DNA from: Hydrogenophaga crassostreae
GTDB taxonomy: Bacteria; Pseudomonadota; Gammaproteobacteria; Burkholderiales; Burkholderiaceae_C
DNA length: 64,000 nt
Assembly: GCF_001761385.1 (NCBI RefSeq)
Contig: NZ_CP017476.1
Location: 4,329,501 to 4,393,500, forward strand
Reading direction: 5' to 3'
In this document: one piece after another, positions 1 to 8,635 of the stretch
Numbering within the stretch: position 1 is the stretch's first letter
Layout of the letters: each line of letters begins with the position of its first letter
Program-made: the position numbers and the translations under genes
The notes under the pieces: generated by a model
The model's database searches: none
What the model saw: the letters and a program-made list of their open reading frames with translations, nothing else
Told to the model about the DNA's origin: nothing

Positions 1-1
1 G

Positions 2-676
2 GATCGGTTCAATGTGGTCTATGAGAGTCTGGATGGCGATGGTGAACCCTTGCGTGCTGGACGTGTGCTCAGTGCAGAGTTCATCAACAATGGCAAGAAG
101 CACGAGGCCGTCTGGTTTCAAGACGGGAGCCAGAAGGGTGCCTATTACGGCTTTGGCGGCGAGAGCTCACGCAAGGCCTTTCTGGCTTCACCGCTGGAAT
201 TTTCACGGGTCAGCAGTGGCTACGGCCTTCGGTTCCATCCCATTCTTGGTCGCAAGAAGGCCCACCTTGGGGTGGACTACGCCGCGCCAACCGGAACACC
301 CGTTCGCACAACGGCCGATGGCGTGATCACGTTCGCCGGAACTCAAAATGGTTACGGAAACGTCATCGAGGTTTCCCACCGGGGTGGCAAATCAACACTT
401 TTCGCCCACCTGAGCCGCATTGATGTGAAGCGGGGCGAACGGGTTGAACAAGGCCAGTTCATTGGTGCTGTGGGTACAACGGGTCGCTCCACGGGCCCTC
501 ACCTGCACTTCGAGTTCCGTGACCACGGTGTTCACCAAGACCCGCTTGAGATCGCACGTGAAAGCGAAAACATCCCGATCAGCCCCAGTTTGCGCGCGCG
601 CTTTGATGCGGTTGCGCAAGTTCAGCGCAAGCAACTGGATGCAGCGAACAGCATTCAGCAAGCCAGCGCTGACTGA
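2..676 (+). CDS. M23 family metallopeptidase (3' part, cut by window start)
   Basis: This is the C-terminal part of a LytM/M23 zinc endopeptidase that cuts peptidoglycan cross-links in the periplasm. The frame is open from base 2, so the start lies outside the window; 224 residues are visible. The zinc motifs are intact: HLGVDYAAP supplies the H-x3-D pair and HLHFE the second H-x-H, with AHLS between them. The part before the catalytic domain fits the beta-rich segment common in long bacterial M23 proteins. It is convergent with erpA, and the two are separated by a palindromic terminator. Substrate specificity cannot be told. Confidence 0.9.
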   Translation, partial: DRFNVVYESLDGDGEPLRAGRVLSAEFINNGKKHEAVWFQDGSQKGAYYGFGGESSRKAFLASPLEFSRVSSGYGLRFHPILGRKKAHLGVDYAAPTGTPVRTTADGVITFAGTQNGYGNVIEVSHRGGKSTLFAHLSRIDVKRGERVEQGQFIGAVGTTGRSTGPHLHFEFRDHGVHQDPLEIARESENIPISPSLRARFDAVAQVQRKQLDAANSIQQASAD

Positions 677-717
677 CGCGCCTCCTGTTTGTTCGCGCCC
701 GTCCATATGGGCACAAA

Positions 718-741
718 AAAAGAGCGCCTAGGCGCTCTTTT
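718..741. terminator. Bidirectional palindromic terminator
   Basis: A perfect palindrome, AAAGAGCGCC-TA-GGCGCTCTTT, extended by one A-T pair and flanked by an A-run on the left and a T-rich run on the right. It lies between the convergent M23 peptidase and erpA genes, so it can serve as a Rho-independent terminator for both strands. Confidence 0.85.
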
Positions 742-762
742 CTTCGGACAACGCGTTTTTAC

Positions 763-1128
763 TCAGACGCTGAAACTCGACCCACAGCCGCAGGTGGAGT
801 TGGCGTTCGGGTTCTTGATCACAAACTGCGCACCCTCCAGGTCTTCCTTGTAGTCAATCTCAGCGCCTACCAGATACTGGTAGCTCATGGCATCGATCAG
901 CAAAGACACGCCGTTTTTTGTCATGGTGGTGTCGTCTTCATTCACCACCTCATCAAAGGTAAAGCCATACTGAAAACCGGAGCAGCCGCCGCCTTGAACA
1001 AAAACGCGCAGCTTCAAATCCGGATTGCCCTCCTCGGCAACCAGATCGGCCACTTTCGCCGCAGCGCTGTCGGTGAAGACCAGGGGTGCGGGCATTTCGG
1101 TAGAGGGATTTTCTGCGACGGCGTTCAT
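763..1128 (-). CDS. erpA: Iron-sulfur cluster insertion protein ErpA
   Basis: This is an A-type Fe-S carrier of 121 residues, the usual family length. It delivers clusters to apoproteins in the cytoplasm. The three cluster-binding cysteines are present: C49 in [11 protein letters not shown], then C113 and C115 in CGCGSSF near the C-terminus. The 12-residue acidic N-terminal extension is typical of betaproteobacterial ErpA rather than IscA, and there is no isc operon alongside, which also favours ErpA. Confidence 0.93.
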   Translation of the reverse strand: MNAVAENPSTEMPAPLVFTDSAAAKVADLVAEEGNPDLKLRVFVQGGGCSGFQYGFTFDEVVNEDDTTMTKNGVSLLIDAMSYQYLVGAEIDYKEDLEGAQFVIKNPNANSTCGCGSSFSV

Positions 1129-1239
1129 TTGATTCCTGCCTAGACTAGGGCTTGTTGGTCAACACGCTAAACAATGCGTGCGAGGCACCGACCGGCACCT
1201 CTTTCACTCAATGCTATAGCAAATTACTCGGAAACGTGG

Positions 1240-1641
1240 TCAGCTGTTATTTGCCGCCAGTTTCAGTGTGGGTTTGTCTTCGGCATCGACGCCCACCATC
1301 GGCTTGAGCTGGCCAGATATCGTGGCGCCCTGATGCATTTCCAGTGCACGATAGGAAACGTCGCCTTCAATGCGCGCCTTTGGCTGCAATTCGAGCAAGT
1401 TGAAAGCCAACACAGGGCCTTTGACATAGCCATTGATGATCACATGATCGGCATGAATTTGCCCAGTCACACTGGCCAACTCGCTGACCACCAGGATGCT
1501 GGGCTTCTCATCGCTTGCGCGAATATCGCCCACCACGTCACCGTCGATACGCAACCCGTCAATGAACAACACATTGCCCTCGATGCGCGTACCTTGGGCA
1601 ATCAGGCTCTTGATGGGGGGTTGTTTTTTCTTACCTAGCAT
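1240..1641 (-). CDS. Bactofilin family protein
   Basis: A 133-residue polymer-forming cytoskeletal protein. The core is a run of short beta-helix repeats rich in G/V/I (IEGNVLFIDGLRIDGDVVGD, then VKGPVLAFNLLEL and ARIEGDVSYRALEMHQGATI). It has a basic N-terminal tail (MLGKKKQPP) and a hydrophilic C-terminal tail. Bactofilins self-assemble at the inner membrane and are tied to cell shape and local cell-wall synthesis. The gene follows a membrane coiled-coil protein on the same strand with a 36-bp gap, which suggests one transcript. Confidence 0.88.
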   Translation of the reverse strand: MLGKKKQPPIKSLIAQGTRIEGNVLFIDGLRIDGDVVGDIRASDEKPSILVVSELASVTGQIHADHVIINGYVKGPVLAFNLLELQPKARIEGDVSYRALEMHQGATISGQLKPMVGVDAEDKPTLKLAANNS

Positions 1642-1677
1642 GTCTTTTCTCCAGAAGGAACGAGGCGCACTCGAACA

Positions 1678-2385
1678 TCACAACTTGATGGTGTAGAGCG
1701 TCTTGACTTCTCGCCCTTGATAAATTTTGGCCGTTACAGTTTTTACCACGGTCTGCGGTGGCACATCCAAAAGACCTTCCTGACGCAAATATCCCTTGAT
1801 CAAGACGGCCTGCGGCTCTTGAGCCTGCTTTTGGGTCCAAGGCTGTCCCGCGCTGGTTCCACTGAATGTGATCTCCAGTTGTCCTTTGAAATCAGGCGCG
1901 TTCTTGGCCGCCTGAATCAGGAGCACTTGCCACTTGAACTGACCAGGGTTGAGGCGTTCTACCTGCAAACCCCGAATGTTCAGGTCACCGTTGCCCGAGC
2001 CCGGTATGAGGCGCTCGAAGAAGCCAAGATCGCTGCGCAAGGAAAGGTTGTCCAGCTCCAACTGGCGAATCTGCAATGCCAGTTGTGCCTGCGCGGCCTT
2101 CTCTGCGGTCAGCAAGCTCTCTGCGGTGTTGGCAACAGACTGCGCACTGGTGAGCGCCTCACGCAAAACCCCCGCTTCGGCACGAAGCACCTCAAGCTCC
2201 TGCTTGGCGTTGCGATCAAGGCCAGCAATCTCTTTGCCAAATTCGAAGGCCCACAGCGCCATGGCGCCAGAGAACCCAAGCACCAAGGCACCCAGCAACC
2301 ACCGCAATGGCCAGGGTGTTGAACTTCGAACGGCCATGCGCGGGGCACTGACGGAGAGCCTTCTACGCCAAAGACGAAATTTCAT
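1678..2385 (-). CDS. Membrane-anchored coiled-coil protein, DUF6776-like
   Basis: A 235-residue protein with a basic N-terminus, one transmembrane helix at about residues 28-48 (WLLGALVLGFSGAMALWAF) and a predicted coiled coil at about 55-115. A beta-rich C-terminal domain of about 110 residues follows. The topology suggests a single-pass inner-membrane protein with a periplasmic domain. It sits directly upstream of the bactofilin gene, so a role in envelope organisation is plausible but inferred. The DUF6776 label is from memory of proteins seen in this context and is moderately sure. Confidence 0.7.
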   Translation of the reverse strand: MKFRLWRRRLSVSAPRMAVRSSTPWPLRWLLGALVLGFSGAMALWAFEFGKEIAGLDRNAKQELEVLRAEAGVLREALTSAQSVANTAESLLTAEKAAQAQLALQIRQLELDNLSLRSDLGFFERLIPGSGNGDLNIRGLQVERLNPGQFKWQVLLIQAAKNAPDFKGQLEITFSGTSAGQPWTQKQAQEPQAVLIKGYLRQEGLLDVPPQTVVKTVTAKIYQGREVKTLYTIKL

Positions 2386-2423
2386 CGCTCAATCATCTCA
2401 GTAGATCCACCGTTTCCAGCCAG

Positions 2424-2470
2424 GCAAAAAAACAAAAACCGCCCCAAGACAAGCCTGAAGGCGGTTTTTT
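2424..2470 (-). terminator. Rho-independent terminator of rplM-rpsI
   Basis: A 10-bp perfect stem (AAAAACCGCC at 2434-2443 with GGCGGTTTTT at 2460-2469). On the minus strand it is followed by two T-runs read from 2438 down to 2424. It starts just past the rpsI stop codon. Confidence 0.9.
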
Positions 2471-2491
2471 CGGCAAGGTGCCCAGGGCGTA

Positions 2492-2884
2492 TTAACGCTT
2501 GCTGAACTGCTTGGCGCGGCGTGCAGAGCGCAGACCGACTTTCTTGCGTTCGACTTCGCGGGCGTCACGGGTGACGAAACCGGCTTGCGACAACTCAGGC
2601 TTGAGCGTTGCATCGTAGTCGATCAGGGCACGGGTGATACCGTGGCGCACTGCGCCGGCCTGGCCGGATTCGCCGCCACCGTGCACGTTCACCATCACGT
2701 CGAAGGTATCGGCGTGGTTGGTCAACAGCAGCGGCTGCTTGGCGATCATGATGGAGGTTTCACGGCCAAAGTAGGCCTGAATGTCCTTGCCGTTCACGAC
2801 GATCTGGCCGGAGCCTTTTTTCAGAAACACACGGGCGACGCTCGATTTGCGACGGCCGGTTCCATTGTTCCATTCACCAATCAT
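2492..2884 (-). CDS. rpsI: 30S ribosomal protein S9
   Basis: Ribosomal protein S9 (uS9), 130 residues. The family core is clear: [19 protein letters not shown] near the start, then YFGRET and [15 protein letters not shown]. The basic C-terminal tail ends in RAKQFSKR, the segment that reaches tRNA in the P site. It follows rplM with a 12-bp gap, the standard bacterial L13-S9 operon, and is closed by a strong terminator. Confidence 0.98.
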   Translation of the reverse strand: MIGEWNNGTGRRKSSVARVFLKKGSGQIVVNGKDIQAYFGRETSIMIAKQPLLLTNHADTFDVMVNVHGGGESGQAGAVRHGITRALIDYDATLKPELSQAGFVTRDAREVERKKVGLRSARRAKQFSKR

Positions 2885-2896
2885 TGCAAGGCTCCT

Positions 2897-3328
2897 TTAG
2901 ATATCCAGCACTTGCGGCTGTTGGGCGGTGTGGGGATGCTCGGCACCACCGTACACCTTGAGCTTCTTGATCATGGCGTAACCGAGCGGGCCCTTGGGCA
3001 GCATGCCCTTGACAGCCTTCTCGAGTGCGCGGCCAGGGTGCTTGGCTTGCATGTCGCGGAAGTTGGTCGCATAGATACCGCCGGGATAACCCGAGTGGCG
3101 GTAGTAAATCTTGTCGATGGACTTGGTGCCCGTGACGCGGATTTTCGATGCGTTGATGATGACGATGAAGTCACCGGTATCGACGTGAGGCGTATAAATG
3201 GCCTTGTGTTTGCCGCGCAAACGGAGAGCTACTTCACTGGCAACTCGTCCGAGGACCTTGTCGGTCGCGTCAATCACAAACCACTCGTGCGTCACGTCAG
3301 CTGCTTTTGCGCTGAACGTTTTGGTCAT
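2897..3328 (-). CDS. rplM: 50S ribosomal protein L13
   Basis: Ribosomal protein L13 (uL13), 143 residues. The fingerprint [19 protein letters not shown] is followed by [16 protein letters not shown] and by GMLPKGPLG. It is the first gene of the rplM-rpsI operon. The 246 bases upstream, up to the divergent rlmJ gene, must hold its promoter and leader. L13 operons are autoregulated in Escherichia coli, but I could not assign a specific leader fold here. Confidence 0.98.
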   Translation of the reverse strand: MTKTFSAKAADVTHEWFVIDATDKVLGRVASEVALRLRGKHKAIYTPHVDTGDFIVIINASKIRVTGTKSIDKIYYRHSGYPGGIYATNFRDMQAKHPGRALEKAVKGMLPKGPLGYAMIKKLKVYGGAEHPHTAQQPQVLDI

Positions 3329-3574
3329 GAGTTTCTCTGTATAAAAGAGGGGTTTGGCGGCTCTTTTCCACGGTCGGTGTTTCTCTGCTGGAAACCTCTT
3401 AGGTGGGGGCTATGTGATCCGTTGCACCATGGGTATCTCCATGGGGCGTCTGGCACACGACTTCGTCGCGGAGCCTTACTTTTCGCTGCGAAGCCCTCGA
3501 TTGTACGAAATTTGGCGCTGCCCGCGCAAGTATTTGTTTGGAGCCTGCATCAACAGCGCTAACATCGACCCACC

Positions 3575-4492
3575 ATGTTCAGTTACAGACACGCATTTCA
3601 CGCAGGCAACCACGCCGATGTGCTCAAACACATCACTTTGATGGCGACCCTGCGCCACCTCATGCAAAAGGATCCGAGCATCACACTCGTGGACACCCAT
3701 GCCGGCGCTGGTTTGTACCGGCTGGATGGCGACTACACCGAAACCGGCGGTGAGGCCAAAGACGGCGTGATCAAACTGATGGCCGCCTTTCGTGCCGAGG
3801 GCGCCAAGCCCATCGCCGACCCGGCCCCTGCCATTGACGACTACCTCGACCTGATCGCCGGTTTCAACCCCTCGGGGGCGCTCCGCATTTACCCTGGCTC
3901 TCCTTTCGTGATGCAGGCCTTGATGCGCCACGCTTCCCGGGACCGCCTCAAGCTGTTTGAGCTGCATCCGACCGATGGGAAGTCGCTGGACGGCAACATT
4001 GCCCAACTGGAGGCTGGTCGCACCGTCACAGTGACCCGTCAAGACGGTTTTGCTGGATTGATGCCACTGCTGCCCCCGCCTCCCTCTGCCACGGGCTCCA
4101 AGCGCGCACTGGTCCTGATCGACCCGAGCTACGAAATCAAAAGCGATTACGCAAAAGTGAGTGCCTGCATACAAGATGCCGTCAAACGCTTTCCGACCGG
4201 CACCTTCATGGTCTGGTACCCGGTCATTCCAAGACCGGAAGCCCACGACCTGCCGCGCCGCCTGAAAACACTGAGCAACCAGGCCCAGCGCCCCTGGCTG
4301 CATGCGACACTGTCCGTTGGCCAGGATCCCACCCATGGTCCTGACGATCGCCCGGGCCTCACTGCCAGCGGCATGTTCGTCATCAACCCGCCGCACACGC
4401 TCAAAGCCAGCCTGCAACAAGCGCTTCCGCAACTGCTGACCGTACTGGGTCGGGGCCGCGGAAAGGGCCAGACTCTGGATGTGGGCGGCTGA
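3575..4492 (+). CDS. rlmJ: 23S rRNA (adenine2030-N6)-methyltransferase RlmJ
   Basis: A 305-residue RlmJ (YhiR) family protein, which methylates A2030 of 23S rRNA. The N-terminus MFSYRHAFHAGNHADVLKH is the highly conserved RlmJ start. THAGAGLY forms the SAM-binding loop. LVLIDPSYE contains the DPxY-type catalytic motif of adenine-N6 methyltransferases, and WYPVIPR is a further family signature. It is divergent from rplM and lies 125 bp before paaA, from which it is probably transcriptionally separate. Confidence 0.95.
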   Translation: MFSYRHAFHAGNHADVLKHITLMATLRHLMQKDPSITLVDTHAGAGLYRLDGDYTETGGEAKDGVIKLMAAFRAEGAKPIADPAPAIDDYLDLIAGFNPSGALRIYPGSPFVMQALMRHASRDRLKLFELHPTDGKSLDGNIAQLEAGRTVTVTRQDGFAGLMPLLPPPPSATGSKRALVLIDPSYEIKSDYAKVSACIQDAVKRFPTGTFMVWYPVIPRPEAHDLPRRLKTLSNQAQRPWLHATLSVGQDPTHGPDDRPGLTASGMFVINPPHTLKASLQQALPQLLTVLGRGRGKGQTLDVGG

Positions 4493-4532
4493 ACCCCAGC
4501 CCCCTCAGTAAAAACCCCGATCATCCAGTCGA

Positions 4533-4562
4533 GAATTAACCAACCGATCGGTCGGTTAATTC
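4533..4562. promoter_or_regulatory. Probable PaaR (TetR-type) operator of the paa operon
   Basis: A 30-bp inverted repeat with one mismatched pair. The half AATTAACCAACCGA faces TCGGTCGGTTAATT. It lies 55 bp before the paaA start codon and just upstream of a candidate -10 (TACACT, 4565-4570), so a bound dimer would cover the -35 region. Sites rich in ACCGACCG/CGGTCGGT control paa genes in beta- and gammaproteobacteria through TetR-family PaaR. The regulator gene itself is not in this window. Confidence 0.75.
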
Positions 4563-4617
4563 GATACACTGCGGACTTCCCTTTGCCAGACGGCATTCGC
4601 CGTCGCAGGAGAGCCGC

Positions 4618-5643
4618 ATGTACACCCAATCTTTTTCCACCGCCGACAAAGAAGCCAAGCCAGATGGCAAGGCCGTTGTGCAGCCATTGAACGCTGCCGA
4701 CGAGGCGCGACAAACGCATTTCGACGCCGTCATCGATGCAGACGGCAAGATCGAGCCACGGGACTGGATGCCCGACGCGTATCGCAAAACCCTGGTGCGC
4801 CAGATCAGCCAGCATGCCCACAGCGAAGTCGTTGGCATGCTGCCCGAAGGCAACTGGATTTCCCGCGCACCCAGCCTGAAGCGCAAAACCATCCTGATTG
4901 CCAAGGTGCAAGACGAGGCCGGGCATGGCCTGTACCTTTACAGCGCTGCCGAAACCCTGGGTACCAGCCGCGACCAGATGCTGGAAGGATTGCACTCGGG
5001 CAAAGCCAAGTACAGCTCCATCTTCAATTACCCCACCCTGAACTGGGCCGATGTGGGCGTGATCGGCTGGCTGGTCGACGGCGCGGCGATCATGAACCAG
5101 ATCCCCCTCTGCCGCTGCTCTTACGGCCCCTATGCGCGCGCCATGATCCGCGTCTGCAAGGAGGAAAGCTTCCACCAGCGCCAGGGCTATGAGGGCCTTT
5201 TGGTGATGATGCAACGCGGCACAGCAGAACAAAAAGCCATGGTGCAAGACGCGGTGAACCGCACCTGGTGGAAATGCCTGGCCATGTTTGGCCCGCCCGA
5301 TGCCGACAGTCCCAACAGTGCCCAGGGCATGCGCTGGGGCATCAAACGCATCTCCAATGATGATTTGCGCCAGAAATTCGTCGATGCGACCGTGCCACAG
5401 GCTGAAGTCCTGGGGGTGACCCTGCCCGACCCCGATTTGAAATGGAATGAGGCGCGCGGGCACCACGACTATGGCCAGATCGATTGGGACGAGTTCTGGG
5501 CGACGGTCAACGGCCACGGCCCTTGCAACAAAGAGCGCCTGGCCACGCGCGTGAAGGCCCATGAGCAAGGCCGGTGGGTACGCGATGCCGCCCTGGCCCA
5601 TGCCGCAAAACAGCAACAACGTCAGCAAAAGGAGGCTGCATGA
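4618..5643 (+). CDS. paaA: 1,2-phenylacetyl-CoA epoxidase, catalytic subunit PaaA
   Basis: The catalytic diiron subunit of the multicomponent oxygenase that epoxidises the ring of phenylacetyl-CoA, 341 residues. Diiron ligand motifs are visible: [10 protein letters not shown] (ExxH type) and [10 protein letters not shown] (E-x-x-H), with the substrate-side segment [16 protein letters not shown] upstream. It is the first gene of paaABCDE. Its stop overlaps the paaB start (ATGA), so translation is coupled. A palindromic operator precedes it. Confidence 0.97.
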   Translation: MYTQSFSTADKEAKPDGKAVVQPLNAADEARQTHFDAVIDADGKIEPRDWMPDAYRKTLVRQISQHAHSEVVGMLPEGNWISRAPSLKRKTILIAKVQDEAGHGLYLYSAAETLGTSRDQMLEGLHSGKAKYSSIFNYPTLNWADVGVIGWLVDGAAIMNQIPLCRCSYGPYARAMIRVCKEESFHQRQGYEGLLVMMQRGTAEQKAMVQDAVNRTWWKCLAMFGPPDADSPNSAQGMRWGIKRISNDDLRQKFVDATVPQAEVLGVTLPDPDLKWNEARGHHDYGQIDWDEFWATVNGHGPCNKERLATRVKAHEQGRWVRDAALAHAAKQQQRQQKEAA

Positions 5644-5942
5644 GCCAGCAACAACCCGCGCTCAAGGAGTGGCCACTGTGGGAAGTTTTCGTCCGCAGCA
5701 AACAAGGCCTGGAACACAAACACTGTGGCAGCCTGCACGCCAGCGATGCACAGCACGCGCTGCAAATGGCGCGCGATGTTTACACACGCCGCCAGGAAGG
5801 CGTGAGCATCTGGGTTGTGCCGTCCAACACCATCACCGCCAGCGAACCCGACAGCAAAGACAGCTTCTTTGATCCGGCCGCCGACAAGATCTACCGCCAC
5901 CCGACTTTCTACGACATTCCTGACAAAGTGGGGCACATGTGA
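5640..5942 (+). CDS. paaB: 1,2-phenylacetyl-CoA epoxidase subunit PaaB
   Basis: A 100-residue subunit of the PaaABCE epoxidase that is thought to bridge PaaAC heterodimers. The conserved core is present: [20 protein letters not shown], then [13 protein letters not shown] and [10 protein letters not shown]. The ATG at 5640 is chosen because it overlaps the paaA stop and follows AAAGGAG. An in-frame upstream ATG at 5574 would add 22 residues unlike the family. Confidence 0.96.
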   Translation: MSQQQPALKEWPLWEVFVRSKQGLEHKHCGSLHASDAQHALQMARDVYTRRQEGVSIWVVPSNTITASEPDSKDSFFDPAADKIYRHPTFYDIPDKVGHM

Positions 5943-6814
5943 TGGAAACCCCAGCGATCACAGGCGCCAGCGCCCCGGCCGATTACCTGCTGCATCTGGC
6001 CGACAACGCTTTGGTACTGGGGCAGCGCAACGCCGAATGGTGCGGGCACGGCCCCATACTTGAAGAAGATCTGGCGATGGCGAACAACAGCCTCGACCTG
6101 ATTGGCCAGGCGCGCATGCTCTACCAGCACGCCGCATCGCTCATCAACGCAGACGCAGCAACGGCCCAACGTTTCAAGCACTTGCAAGGTGCCCGCGTCG
6201 ACGGCCAGGTCACCGACGATACGCTCGCCTATTTCAGAGACACCGCCGAATTCCGCAACCACACGCTGCTGGAGCTGCCCCACCACGGCCCGTTGGTGGG
6301 CTATGCCAACAGCGAACGCGACTATGCCGTGACCCTCACGCGCAACTTCCTCTACAGCGCGCTCATGGCCTTGCTGTGGCAACGCCTCCAGACATCCGCC
6401 GACCCGCAGTTGGCGGGCGTTGCGGCCAAGTCGCTCAAGGAAACACGCTACCACCTGAGCCATTCCAGCGACTGGCTGGTGCGTCTGGGCGACGGCACCG
6501 AAGAGTCACATCAGCGCGCCCAGGCCGCTCTGGATCACCTGCTGCCCTATTGCGAAGCTTTCTGGCTCCCGGGTCATGCTGCCGAAGAGGTGGCTGTGGC
6601 CAATGGCACTGGCATGTGCGCAGCCGACCTGCGCGATGACTGGAATGCCATCGTGAACGAAACCCTGAGCGAAGCCACGCTGCTACGCAGCGATACCCAG
6701 CCACACGTGGGCTATGTGGCCCAGGGTCATCTCGGCGTGCACTCCGAGCACCTGGGTTTCCTGCTGGCCGAAATGCAAAGCCTGGCACGGGCCCACCCAC
6801 AGGGTGTGTGGTGA
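5942..6814 (+). CDS. paaC: 1,2-phenylacetyl-CoA epoxidase subunit PaaC
   Basis: The structural subunit that pairs with PaaA, 290 residues. Family segments include LVLGQRNAEWCGHGPILEED, SLDLIGQARMLYQHAA and ERDYAVTLTRNFLYSALM. The fold is ferritin-like, but in this subunit the metal site is not catalytic. The start is read as the ATG in a TGATG overlap with paaB; a GTG one codon earlier is equally possible. It overlaps paaD at its 3' end. Confidence 0.95.
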   Translation: METPAITGASAPADYLLHLADNALVLGQRNAEWCGHGPILEEDLAMANNSLDLIGQARMLYQHAASLINADAATAQRFKHLQGARVDGQVTDDTLAYFRDTAEFRNHTLLELPHHGPLVGYANSERDYAVTLTRNFLYSALMALLWQRLQTSADPQLAGVAAKSLKETRYHLSHSSDWLVRLGDGTEESHQRAQAALDHLLPYCEAFWLPGHAAEEVAVANGTGMCAADLRDDWNAIVNETLSEATLLRSDTQPHVGYVAQGHLGVHSEHLGFLLAEMQSLARAHPQGVW

Positions 6815-7338
6815 CCGCACTGGCAACACCCACCTCGCTCGGCGCCATCGAAGCGGCGCTGGCCCACCTGAGTGACCCGGAAATCCCCGTGGTTTCGCTC
6901 AAGGAGTTGGGCATTTTGCGGGGTGTTCGCACGGGTGTGGATGGTGTGGCCGAGGTGGTGATCACACCCACCTACAGCGGCTGCCCGGCCATGGACCAGA
7001 TTGAGGACGATGTGGTCGCCGCGCTCAAAGCCATCGGTGCCAAAGCCCGCGTGGTCACTCAGCTCACCCCCGCCTGGACCACCGACTGGATGAGCGATGT
7101 GGCGCGCGAAAAACTGCGCGCCTATGGCATCGCGCCGCCCCAATGCAGCAGTTCGAACGAGGCCAGCCATGGCACCGTGAAATTCAGCCGCCATGCGGTG
7201 CGCTCGGAAACCGTGCCATGCCCTCAATGCCGCTCGCCCAACACCACCGAGGTGTCGTCCTTCGGGTCGACCGCCTGCAAAGCGCAATACCGGTGCCTGG
7301 ATTGCCTGGAACCGTTTGACTATTTCAAGCCGTATTAA
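6811..7338 (+). CDS. paaD: Phenylacetate degradation protein PaaD (Fe-S assembly factor)
   Basis: A 175-residue PaaD/PaaJ protein needed for epoxidase maturation, probably through Fe-S or diiron assembly. The N-terminal half is a MIP18/DUF59 domain (LSDPEIPVVSLKELGILRGV and YSGCPAMDQIEDDV, with the conserved Cys). The C-terminal half carries a zinc-ribbon-like set, CPQC at one end and CLDC at the other. The start is GTG in a GTGA overlap with paaC; a second GTG lies one codon upstream. Confidence 0.94.
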   Translation: MTALATPTSLGAIEAALAHLSDPEIPVVSLKELGILRGVRTGVDGVAEVVITPTYSGCPAMDQIEDDVVAALKAIGAKARVVTQLTPAWTTDWMSDVAREKLRAYGIAPPQCSSSNEASHGTVKFSRHAVRSETVPCPQCRSPNTTEVSSFGSTACKAQYRCLDCLEPFDYFKPY

Positions 7339-7367
7339 TTGACCCACCCCTGCGCCGGGCGTTGCCC

Positions 7368-7423
7368 GTCACCCCCTCAAGGGGGGCAGCGCCTGTGGCC
7401 TGGCAAAGCCAGATCCACGGCAC
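7368..7423 (+). repeat. Two-hairpin intergenic repeat, copy 1
   Basis: Lies in the 122-bp gap between paaD and paaE. Read along transcription, it has a CCCCCTCAAGGGGGG hairpin, a short GCAGCGCCTG linker, a CTGGCAAAGCCAG hairpin and the tail ATCCACGGCAC. Three further copies of this layout occur in the window at about 13.98, 53.94 and 62.50 kb. Confidence 0.75.
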
Positions 7424-7460
7424 GCTCGGCAAATGGCTTCTCGCCCCCTCGGAGTTTTTC

Positions 7461-8567
7461 ATGCCCGCTTCACCCCGCTTTCACGACCTGCCCATTGCCC
7501 GCGTCAACCCCGAGGCAGCGGGCTCGGTGGCCATCACGCTGGCCGTGCCACCGGACCAGCGCGCTGCCTTTGCCTTCAAACCGGGGCAGTTTTTGACCGT
7601 GCGCGCGCAGATCGATGGTCAGGATGTGCGCCGCAGCTATTCGATCAGCAGCGCAGAGAGCCTGCTTACCCGCCAGGGAGAACTCACACTGGGTATTCGG
7701 CCGGTGGAAGGCGGTGTGTTTTCGAACTGGGCCGCCACGCAGCTCCGGCCAGGTGACACACTGGCCGTGATGCCGCCCGATGGTCGCTTCACGGTCCACA
7801 AACCCCGAGCGCTTCACCGCGTCGGCTTCGCTGCCGGATCCGGCATCACGCCAATTCTGTCCATCCTGGCGAGCACGCTGGAAGGGTCACCCGATGCGAA
7901 ATTCACTCTGGTCTACGGCAACCGCCGCATGGACAGCGTGATGTTCAACGAAGCCCTGCAAGACCTGAAAGACCGCTACCCCAGCCGTCTGACGCTGATT
8001 CACGTGCTCTCCCGGCAAGCGCAGGAGGTGCCGCTGCTCGAAGGGCGCATCGATGGCGACAAGGTGCGCGAACTGGTGGCGTCCCTGCTGCCGGCGGCCA
8101 GCATGGACGAGGTCTTTGTCTGCGGGCCGGAAGCCATGATCGAGGCGACGGAAAAAGCACTGCTCGATGCAGGCGTTCGAGCCGACCGGGTGCACACCGA
8201 ACGCTTCACTTCGCCCACCCTGGAGGCCCTGCCGGCAGCACAGCGCAAAGCAGTGGTGCTCGGCCACCCCGCCACGCGAACCGATGGTGAAGTGGCGCTC
8301 ACCGTTGTGCTCGACGGCAAGCCGCACAGCTTGCGCATGAACAAAGACGAGCATGTGCTCGATGTTGCCCTCAACGCTGGCCTGGACTTGCCGTGGTCGT
8401 GCCGGGGTGGTGTGTGCTGTACCTGCCGTGCCAAGGTCATGGAAGGCAGCGTTGAAATGACCAAAAACTTCACGCTTGAACCCTGGGAAACCGACAAGGG
8501 CTTTGTGCTCAGTTGCCAGGCCAAACCCACAAGCAACACGCTGGTGATCAGCTACGACGAGCGCTGA
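7461..8567 (+). CDS. paaE: 1,2-phenylacetyl-CoA epoxidase reductase subunit PaaE
   Basis: A 368-residue electron-transfer subunit that passes NADPH electrons to the PaaA diiron site. Order of domains: FAD-binding barrel with RRSYSISS, NAD(P)-binding domain with GFAAGSGITPILSIL, and a C-terminal plant-type [2Fe-2S] ferredoxin with CRGGVCCTC and a last Cys in VLSCQ. The ATG at 7461 is chosen because family homology begins there. Unlike the other paa genes it is not overlapped with its neighbour; a 122-bp gap with a repeat element precedes it. Confidence 0.95.
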   Translation: MPASPRFHDLPIARVNPEAAGSVAITLAVPPDQRAAFAFKPGQFLTVRAQIDGQDVRRSYSISSAESLLTRQGELTLGIRPVEGGVFSNWAATQLRPGDTLAVMPPDGRFTVHKPRALHRVGFAAGSGITPILSILASTLEGSPDAKFTLVYGNRRMDSVMFNEALQDLKDRYPSRLTLIHVLSRQAQEVPLLEGRIDGDKVRELVASLLPAASMDEVFVCGPEAMIEATEKALLDAGVRADRVHTERFTSPTLEALPAAQRKAVVLGHPATRTDGEVALTVVLDGKPHSLRMNKDEHVLDVALNAGLDLPWSCRGGVCCTCRAKVMEGSVEMTKNFTLEPWETDKGFVLSCQAKPTSNTLVISYDER

Positions 8568-8635
8568 CGCGGCCACTCTGTCATGCCACAGTCGCTTTTG
8601 AAACAAATGGTAGCCGCACCGCTATCATCGGCTCC

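Noticed and set aside
4147..5628. Minus-strand open frame of 493 codons opposite paaA and rlmJ
   Set aside because: It spans two real plus-strand genes and the operator, and shows no family motif.
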